Positions 26,811 through 30,820 of a stretch of DNA of 30,820 nucleotides are shown here, piece after piece. This stretch comes from an uncultured Stomatobaculum sp. GTDB taxonomy: Bacteria; Bacillota; Clostridia; Lachnospirales; Lachnospiraceae. The DNA is taken from assembly GCF_937924975.1 (NCBI RefSeq), contig NZ_CALEYG010000031.1:1-30820 (forward strand), given 5' to 3'. Position numbers and translations under genes: made by a program. A model generated the notes under the pieces. The model was given only the letters and a program-made list of their open reading frames with translations. It was not told the origin of the DNA and searched no databases. The first letter of the stretch is position 1. Each line of letters opens with the position of its first letter.

Positions 26811-27242
26811 TCACTGAATCCCCGTGCTGCCAAAACCGCCGCGTTTTTCGCCCTCTAATTTCTCGACTTCCCGGAAGACAAGACGCGGCTGATGCTCCGT
26901 GATGCGGAATTGACAGATTCTGTCATTCACATGAATCTCCGTGTCCCGCATCGCGAGTGCCGGGAAAAACCACTGGTCGTCGTCGCCGCCGTAGCTCTCA
27001 TCGATGACACCCATCGAATTGACCTGTAAAATGCCGAAGTTCTTGAACGTGGAGCTCCGCGGCACCACATGCGCCTCATAACCTGCGGGAAGCTGCAGCG
27101 CGATTCCGAGCGGAATCAGGCGAAACTCTCCCTTTTTCAGGATCACTTCTTCCGCCGCGCGGAGATCCACCCAGTCACTCTTGCCGTCGATATAGCGGAG
27201 GCGCTCGATGCCCTCGCTGAAATATTTGATTTTAATCTCCAT
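26811..27242 (-). CDS. dut: dUTP diphosphatase
   Basis: Hydrolyses dUTP to dUMP and pyrophosphate, which keeps uracil out of DNA and feeds thymidylate synthesis. The 143 residues carry trimeric dUTPase motifs: PRSST (motif 2), GVIDESYGG (motif 3), the DRICQFRI strand (motif 4) and the C-terminal RGGFGSTG (motif 5). The spacing is normal and the key aspartate is present, so the enzyme should be active. ATG 27242 overlaps scpB by 11 bases, with GAGGA upstream. The form resembles dUTPases shared by Clostridia and their phages, but nothing else phage-like lies nearby. Confidence 0.93.
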   Translation of the reverse strand: MEIKIKYFSEGIERLRYIDGKSDWVDLRAAEEVILKKGEFRLIPLGIALQLPAGYEAHVVPRSSTFKNFGILQVNSMGVIDESYGGDDDQWFFPALAMRDTEIHVNDRICQFRITEHQPRLVFREVEKLEGEKRGGFGSTGIQ

Positions 27243-27849
27243 CTTCGCTGTCCTCTCCGAGCTTTCCCTCTTCCGTCCCGAAGCGGTAGTTTAACTCCCG
27301 CTTTACCTCTTCCTGAATCTCTGCCTCCTGGTCCGGCGTGACCGAGGGCAAATCCTGCTTCGAGTCCACACCGAAGCGCCGCAAAAACTCTTCCGTGGTC
27401 GCAAAGAGGGCTGGACGCCCCGGAGCGTCCAGCCTTCCGGCTTCATAGATGAGTCCGTACTCAATCAGCTTGTTGACTGCGTGATCGGAGGACACACCTC
27501 GTATCTTTGCGATTTCCATCTTGGTGACAGGCTGGCGGTAGGCAATAATCGCAAGGGTCTCGAGCACGACCTGACTCAGAACCTGCCGCCGCGGCTCCTT
27601 CGCGACGCGAATCAAGGCGTCGTAAAACTCCCGCTTTGTGCCGAGTTGCCAAGCATTTTCGAGACGGAGCAGCTGCACGCCGCGATTTGCTTCCGTATAC
27701 CGCGCCGCGAGCCGTTCGGCCGCGGCCTCTGCCTCCGCTGCCGTACATTCCAGCGCCGCTGCCAGCAGACTGGTCTCAACCGATTTTCCCATGGTAAAGA
27801 GCACTGCCTCTACCACCGCCTCCTGTCGCTGCATCTCTGCTTCTGTCAT
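27232..27849 (-). CDS. scpB: Segregation and condensation protein B
   Basis: Winged-helix subunit of the SMC-ScpAB condensin. The 205 residues show the family core: an N-terminal winged helix (VEAVLFTMGKSVETSLLAAA), then VLSQVVLETLAIIAYRQPVT, KMEIAKIRGVSSDHAVNKLI and GRPALFATTEEFLRRFGV. The C-terminal 40 residues are acidic and variable. ATG 27849 has GGAGG seven bases upstream, about 25 bases behind the predicted start of transcription. The partner scpA, usually next to scpB, is not in the window. Confidence 0.95.
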   Translation of the reverse strand: MTEAEMQRQEAVVEAVLFTMGKSVETSLLAAALECTAAEAEAAAERLAARYTEANRGVQLLRLENAWQLGTKREFYDALIRVAKEPRRQVLSQVVLETLAIIAYRQPVTKMEIAKIRGVSSDHAVNKLIEYGLIYEAGRLDAPGRPALFATTEEFLRRFGVDSKQDLPSVTPDQEAEIQEEVKRELNYRFGTEEGKLGEDSEDGD

Positions 27850-27878
27850 GCGCCTTCCTCCACTCGATAGTATGTTCT

Positions 27879-27908
27879 ATTATACCGCCTCCTTTCCGCT
27901 CTTGTCCA
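27879..27908 (-). promoter_or_regulatory. Predicted sigma-A promoter for the scpB operon
   Basis: On the minus strand a perfect TATAAT lies at 27884-27879. TGGACA lies at 27908-27903, with an 18-base spacer. It sits in the 70-base gap between the lipoprotein stop and the scpB start and is the only A/T-rich stretch there. No terminator is visible between the lipoprotein gene and this promoter. Confidence 0.65.
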
Positions 27909-27919
27909 TGCGGCTTTTC

Positions 27920-29713
27920 TCACTTCGCCCGGCAGTTGCAACCTGCGCTACAACTGCATGTGCCCTTGTTTTTATCGTCGCCTTCGACACTTCTCTTTCC
28001 GCGCTGTTTTCCCTGCTGCTGATCGTTCTCCGGTCTGCCCTCCGGGCGATTACCGTTCTGACCTCTGTCGCCCTGCTGACTGCCGTTCTCCGGTCTACCC
28101 TCCGGGCGGTTACCGTTCTGTCCTCTGCCGTTCTGCTGACCGCCGTTCTCCGGTCTGCCCTCCGGGCGGTTACCGTTCTGACCTCTGCCGCCCTGCTGAC
28201 CTTCGTTCTCCGATCTGCTCTCCGGACGGTTACCGTTCCGGCTTCTGCTGCCCTGCTGACTTTCGTTCTCCGGTCTGCCCTCCGGGCGGTTGCTTTCGCC
28301 ACGCTGCACTGTACTGCGGTCATCGCGCACTTCGCCATCCCTGTCTTCTTCGAATGCGCCGCCGTTCTGCCGGCCTCTGTTACTCGGCCGACCGTTCTGT
28401 TTCCCTCTGCGATTCTGACGGTCGCCCTGCTGATCTCTGCTGGCCTGTTGTCCGCCATTCTCCGTGTTTGTATTCGCACTGTCATTTACAGTCACGGTCT
28501 GACTCTCGCTTCCGACGGTCACGGTGTAGCTCTCATCCTGCTTCAGATCCGCGGCGCTAAAGAGCAAGGTGTTAAACGCCTGCGTCGTAGCGGTATTCTC
28601 ATATACCACATTGCCCTTCGAGTCCGCAATCGTCACCTTGGTCGAAGCCCCCTGCGTCGAATTGAGGGAAACGACCAGGCTCTTCTGCGTCGAGCCGCTG
28701 TCATTTAACGCCTGGAACATGCCTCTGTCCCCCGTCACGAAGACAGTACCGCCGGTAATAACGCCTTTGCCGTCATAGTCGAGCGGCGCATTTCCGCCGT
28801 CCGAAGGACCATCGACCACAACCGTGCCGCCGCTGATGGTAAGATCGCCATTCGAATCAATGCCGTCGCCGCCTGCCTTGACGGTGACCATTCCGCCGCT
28901 GATGCGAACAGCTGCGCCCTCGGTTGCCTGTCCCGGTGCGGCGTCGCTGCCGGAACCGTCGGAGGCATTAATGCCGTCATCCTTTGCAGTCACCGTGATG
29001 ATGCCGCCCTGAATGTCTACGACCATACCTTCCAACCCTTCCTCCGACTCGGTGACATTGATACTGCCGTTCCGAACGGTCAGAGTTTCATCCGCGTGGA
29101 TGCCGTCATCTCCCGCTTTCAAAGTGAGTGTGCCGCCCTCCACAGTGACATTCGCCTCACTGTGAATCGCATCCTCTGCGTTTCCCTGTACTGCCAGAGC
29201 ACCGTTTCCGGAAATCGTGAGGTCTGACTTCGCATAGATCGCTGCCTTGTTGTCCTCCGCGCTGTTTCTCAAATCCGAGACCGCATTCTCCGTGCCATCC
29301 CGCAGGACAATCGTGACGCTTGCACCGCTCTCGAATACCAGCGGCGCATTGGTCGAATTGCTGATCGTGAAGCCGTCAAAAATCAGCTTGATTTCCGCGC
29401 CCTCTTCTGCATCCACTACCAGCTGACCCTCCGTGAAGTTTCCGCGAAGCACATAGGTGCCTGCCTTCCGAATGGTCACTGTGCCGTCTGCCGCAACCGC
29501 ACCGTCGCCGGTAACCGTGATGTCACCGCCGTTTGCGCTGATGACGGTTGCATCGGCCGTGTTCTCGACCGCGCCTTCTCTGTGTTCCGCATTCGCCTCC
29601 GTTGCACTCCGCGCCGTAAGGCTTGCGGCTGCGCCCGCATAGCTTCCGCAGGCGCCGAGCGCCATTGCGAGGGAAAGCGTTGCCGCTGTCAGTACAAGAT
29701 ATTTCTTTTTCAT
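27920..29713 (-). CDS. Secreted DUF4353-type beta-helix lipoprotein with repeat tail
   Basis: A 597-residue exported lipoprotein. The hydrophobic signal ends in the lipobox LGAC (Cys22). Residues about 50-410 resemble DUF4353/carbohydrate-binding proteins: a TYVLRGNFTEGQLVVDA segment, then repeated rungs of GG(T/I/S)(L/I)TV(T/K)A with DGI(H/N/D) turns near 203, 245 and 285. These suggest a right-handed beta helix. From about 415 on, the protein is almost only N, Q, R, G, E, S and P, including four and a half copies of a 20-residue unit. It ends with four cysteines (586, 588, 592, 594). ATG 29713 is chosen because of AAAGGAG and the signal peptide; the open frame extends seven codons further. 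Carbohydrate binding is a family guess. Tandem operators lie upstream. Confidence 0.75.
   Translation of the reverse strand: MKKKYLVLTAATLSLAMALGACGSYAGAAASLTARSATEANAEHREGAVENTADATVISANGGDITVTGDGAVAADGTVTIRKAGTYVLRGNFTEGQLVVDAEEGAEIKLIFDGFTISNSTNAPLVFESGASVTIVLRDGTENAVSDLRNSAEDNKAAIYAKSDLTISGNGALAVQGNAEDAIHSEANVTVEGGTLTLKAGDDGIHADETLTVRNGSINVTESEEGLEGMVVDIQGGIITVTAKDDGINASDGSGSDAAPGQATEGAAVRISGGMVTVKAGGDGIDSNGDLTISGGTVVVDGPSDGGNAPLDYDGKGVITGGTVFVTGDRGMFQALNDSGSTQKSLVVSLNSTQGASTKVTIADSKGNVVYENTATTQAFNTLLFSAADLKQDESYTVTVGSESQTVTVNDSANTNTENGGQQASRDQQGDRQNRRGKQNGRPSNRGRQNGGAFEEDRDGEVRDDRSTVQRGESNRPEGRPENESQQGSRSRNGNRPESRSENEGQQGGRGQNGNRPEGRPENGGQQNGRGQNGNRPEGRPENGSQQGDRGQNGNRPEGRPENDQQQGKQRGKRSVEGDDKNKGTCSCSAGCNCRAK
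28025..28291 (-). repeat. 60-bp tandem repeats coding the lipoprotein tail
   Basis: Units begin at 28025, 28085, 28145 and 28205, with a partial fifth at 28265-28291, all in exact 60-base register. The first three are the most alike; the fourth has more substitutions. Each encodes 20 residues built around NRPEGRPENGGQQNGRGQNG. Because the period is a multiple of three, loss or gain of a unit keeps the reading frame. Confidence 0.9.
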
Positions 29714-29743
29714 AAGATTGCTCCTTTCCGCCAAATCATGGCA

Positions 29744-29760
29744 CCGAAGAATTTCTTCGG
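29744..29760 (-). other. Small inverted repeat in the lipoprotein gene leader
   Basis: CCGAAGA and TCTTCGG form a 7-bp stem around a 3-base loop, about 30 bases before the lipoprotein ATG. It would be a hairpin in the mRNA leader or a small palindromic binding site. No T tract follows it on either strand, so it is not a terminator. Confidence 0.4.
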
Positions 29761-29782
29761 GTGTTTGTTTGTTGATGGTGAC

Positions 29783-29788
29783 ACTTTA
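29783..29788 (-). promoter_or_regulatory. Possible -10 box of the lipoprotein gene
   Basis: TAAAGT on the minus strand matches the -10 consensus at four of six positions. It lies six bases after the proximal tandem repeat. The expected -35 position falls inside that repeat and has no consensus match, which is the layout of an activator-dependent promoter. This is inference from spacing only. Confidence 0.35.
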
Positions 29789-29794
29789 CCAAGC

Positions 29795-29846
29795 GAAGCT
29801 GAAAGGAAGCTGAAAGAAACCGGCATTTCTGTGAAGACTCTGTGAA
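29795..29846 (-). promoter_or_regulatory. Tandem direct repeats, probable response-regulator operator
   Basis: Reading the minus strand, TTCACAG occurs at 29846-29840 and again at 29835-29829, starting 11 bases apart. CTTTCAGCTTC then occurs twice head to tail at 29816-29806 and 29805-29795, again with an 11-base period. Direct repeats one helix turn apart are the usual binding pattern of OmpR/PhoB-family regulators; the first pair also resembles the TT(C/A/T)ACA repeats of Bacillus PhoP boxes. They precede the lipoprotein gene by about 80 bases. The cognate regulator is not in the window. Confidence 0.55.
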
Positions 29847-29884
29847 AAAAAGAAGCTGTCCGCAAATCTGCGGACAGCTTCTTT
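29845..29884 (-). terminator. Rho-independent terminator after the phosphoribosyltransferase gene
   Basis: A perfect 16-bp stem (29849-29864 with 29869-29884) encloses a 4-base loop. On the minus strand it runs into a tract of seven T across 29851-29845. It lies 20 bases after the stop codon at 29904. The plus strand side also ends in a short T run (CCTTTTT), so it could work both ways, although no plus-strand gene is seen. Confidence 0.9.
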
Positions 29885-29903
29885 GAAGCCTTTTTCGGTT
29901 CGT

Positions 29904-30554
29904 TTAATTGTCGCCGAGCGACGCAAAGCCGTAGGCATTGACCAGGGCATCTACCTTTCGTCCCTCACGGCAGAGCGGGCATTCCCGATAATCATAAGAC
30001 GCATAATCCGGAATATCCTTCTTTCCGAATACCGCGGAAATCGGAATATCATGGTAGTTCTCGAAGGCACTGAAGATGGCCGATACGCCTGCAAGGGTAC
30101 CGCCGTAGTACTGGATACACTCGAGTACCTTATCGAGCGTGCGTCCCGTCGTGATACTGGACATCAGCACCATGATGTTCTTTCCCGCAATCTCCGGGAG
30201 CAAATTATTGCGGAAGATGAGCTGAGAGTTCGAGTTGAATTCCGGATGCACGACATACATGGTCTTGTGTGCATTCGTGGAGAGGAAGCCCTCCTTGGTC
30301 AACTCATCCGCGAGATAGGCGCCTATGACATCCGTGCCCTCCATGCAGACGATGGTATCGATTACCGTGCCGAAGAGATAGGTTCCCGTCAAAAAGCGAG
30401 CAATTTCCTTCGCCTCACCGCTTCTTGTCTTCAAGGTCGTCACATCAATGTAGTAGTTGATGTGCGCATGATTCGAGGCGAAATGCCCCTTCCGAATCTT
30501 GAGAGGCGCATCACAACCGGCAGTGTAAATCTTTGTATAATTGATTTCTTGCAT
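29904..30554 (-). CDS. Orotate phosphoribosyltransferase-like protein
   Basis: A 216-residue cytoplasmic phosphoribosyltransferase-fold protein. The PRPP-binding loop appears as VLMSSITTGRT (129-139), where most type I enzymes have acidic residues in place of MSS. A GHFASNHAHINYYIDVTTLK stretch near residues 23-42 resembles the PyrE-like proteins of Lachnospiraceae commonly labelled orotate phosphoribosyltransferase. A CPLC pair sits at 192-195. ATG 30554 has AGGAGG seven bases upstream; the frame upstream of it runs into the tRNA and is not coding. The gene has its own promoter and terminator and no pyr neighbour, so a role in pyrimidine synthesis is not shown by context. A salvage enzyme or a PRPP-sensing regulator is possible. 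Confidence 0.65.
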   Translation of the reverse strand: MQEINYTKIYTAGCDAPLKIRKGHFASNHAHINYYIDVTTLKTRSGEAKEIARFLTGTYLFGTVIDTIVCMEGTDVIGAYLADELTKEGFLSTNAHKTMYVVHPEFNSNSQLIFRNNLLPEIAGKNIMVLMSSITTGRTLDKVLECIQYYGGTLAGVSAIFSAFENYHDIPISAVFGKKDIPDYASYDYRECPLCREGRKVDALVNAYGFASLGDN

Positions 30555-30589
30555 AACGCTTCCTCCTTTTGACAAGTCCTTATAGGATG

Positions 30590-30618
30590 ATTGTAAAAGA
30601 ACTCGGAGGCGAATGCAA
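30590..30618 (-). promoter_or_regulatory. Predicted sigma-A promoter of the phosphoribosyltransferase gene
   Basis: On the minus strand TTGCAT (30618-30613) and TACAAT (30595-30590) are separated by exactly 17 bases. Both differ from consensus by one or two bases. The leader would be about 30 bases and contains a strong AGGAGG. The -35 box begins a few bases after the tRNA terminator T tract. Confidence 0.7.
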
Positions 30619-30619
30619 C

Positions 30620-30648
30620 AAAAAAACTCAGAGCCTTCGCTCTGAGTT
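30620..30648 (-). terminator. Rho-independent terminator after tRNA-Leu
   Basis: AACTCAGAGC and GCTCTGAGTT (30625-30634 and 30639-30648) form a 10-bp perfect stem around a 4-base loop. On the minus strand a run of T follows directly. It begins 8 bases after the tRNA-Leu 3' end and closes the tRNA transcript. Confidence 0.9.
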
Positions 30649-30655
30649 GAAATCC

Positions 30656-30741
30656 TGCCGGCGACCGGGGTCGAACCGGTACGGTCATTCCTGACCACAG
30701 GATTTTAAGTCCTGGGCGTCTGCCTATTCCGCCACGCCGGC
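30656..30741 (-). tRNA. tRNA-Leu (anticodon UAA)
   Basis: An 86-nt class II tRNA. The 7-bp acceptor stem GCCGGCG/CGCCGGC is perfect with discriminator A. The anticodon stem CAGGA/TCCTG holds loop CTTAAAA with anticodon TAA. A long variable arm GGTCA-GGAA-TGACC follows, and the T arm is ACCGG-TTCGACC-CCGGT. The 3' CCA is not encoded and must be added by CCA nucleotidyltransferase. The next tRNA gene lies 24 bases upstream, so both are probably from one transcript. Confidence 0.96.
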
Positions 30742-30765
30742 AAATAGCATCAACGCCTGATGCAA

Positions 30766-30820
30766 CGACCCGAAACGGACTTGAACCGTCGACCTCCGCC
30801 GTGACAGGGCGGCGCTCTAA
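30766..30820 (-). tRNA. tRNA-Asp (anticodon GUC), 5' end cut by window
   Basis: The visible part holds the end of the D arm (TTAGAGC) and the anticodon stem CCGCC/GGCGG with loop CTGTCAC (anticodon GTC). The T arm has GACGG-TTCAAGT-CCGTT, and the 3' acceptor strand is TCGGGTC with discriminator G, as expected for tRNA-Asp. The 5' acceptor strand lies beyond the right edge. No CCA is encoded. Confidence 0.92.

Noticed and set aside
26811..27242. Prophage remnant suggested by the phage-like dUTPase
   Set aside because: The gene is embedded in a tight housekeeping operon with no integrase, structural or lysis genes nearby.
28025..28291. CRISPR array
   Set aside because: The repeats are contiguous 60-bp units without unique spacers, lie inside a reading frame, and no cas gene is near.
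27880..28485. Minus-strand frame with Arg/Thr/Ala repeats (RRADRRTKVSRAAE-like)
   Set aside because: It is an alternative frame of the same 60-bp repeats; the lipoprotein frame continues with a signal peptide and beta-helix domain, and this one has neither.
27638..28708. Plus-strand ORF with repeated hydrophobic segments (LRSALRAVTVLTSAALLTFV-like)
   Set aside because: It looks like a multi-pass membrane protein, but the periodicity is the antisense reading of the 60-bp repeats coding the lipoprotein tail, and it runs into scpB.
30555..30698. N-terminal extension of the phosphoribosyltransferase to 30698
   Set aside because: The extension runs through the terminator into tRNA-Leu, whereas ATG 30554 has a strong ribosome site behind a good promoter.
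30656..30820. tRNA-associated integration site (att) for a mobile element
   Set aside because: No integrase and no repeat of a tRNA 3' end is found within the window; the region beyond the right edge is unseen.

Overview
The window looks like chromosome of a fairly GC-rich member of the Lachnospiraceae or close Clostridia. This rests on gene order and families, not on a database match: the nusB-xseA-xseB-ispA-dxs-tlyA-nadK-argR-recN block typical of Firmicutes, AddAB instead of RecBCD, a large single-chain PurL with a fused amidotransferase, a DUF5721-type protein and a divergent PAP2 protein. A genus cannot be named. Every gene I can support lies on the minus strand, so the text below runs from the right edge (upstream) to the left edge (downstream).

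Right edge, 30820 to 29714: a tRNA-Asp(GUC) cut by the window end, then a tRNA-Leu(UAA) and a strong terminator. Next is a monocistronic PyrE-like phosphoribosyltransferase with its own promoter and terminator. The 190-base gap after it holds that terminator, two pairs of 11-bp-spaced direct repeats that look like response-regulator operators, a weak -10 and a small hairpin in the leader.

29713 to 27920: a secreted lipoprotein with a beta-helix-like DUF4353-type (carbohydrate-binding) domain. Its long Asn/Gln/Arg/Gly tail is encoded by perfect-period 60-bp tandem repeats and ends in a Cys cluster. This is the least ordinary part of the window.

27908 to 17723: a promoter, then scpB, dut, a TPR lipoprotein, hflX, addB and addA, tightly packed or overlapping. 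Themes are chromosome segregation, nucleotide-pool cleaning, ribosome-associated GTPase function and double-strand break processing.

17728 to 1: a second promoter, with its -35 on the addA stop codon, leads a run of at least 16 co-oriented genes. These are nusB, xseA, xseB, ispA, dxs, tlyA, nadK, argR, recN, glgA, a divergent PAP2 gene, a PrsA-like lipoprotein, a DUF5721 gene, a truncated sigma-70-like gene, purL and aspartate kinase, followed by the first ten codons of a probable Rossmann-fold (FAD/NAD) protein. No terminator is visible inside this run. It joins DNA repair (XseAB, RecN), isoprenoid precursor synthesis (Dxs, IspA), NADP supply, arginine control, purine and aspartate-family amino-acid synthesis.

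No gap without a gene exceeds 300 bases. I see no insertion sequence, prophage, CRISPR array, replication origin or pseudogene. Most of the window is housekeeping DNA, and I do not claim a new system. The candidates worth following are the repeat-tailed lipoprotein with its tandem operators, the region-4-less sigma-like protein beside the DUF5721 gene, and the PyrE-like protein with a CPLC motif.
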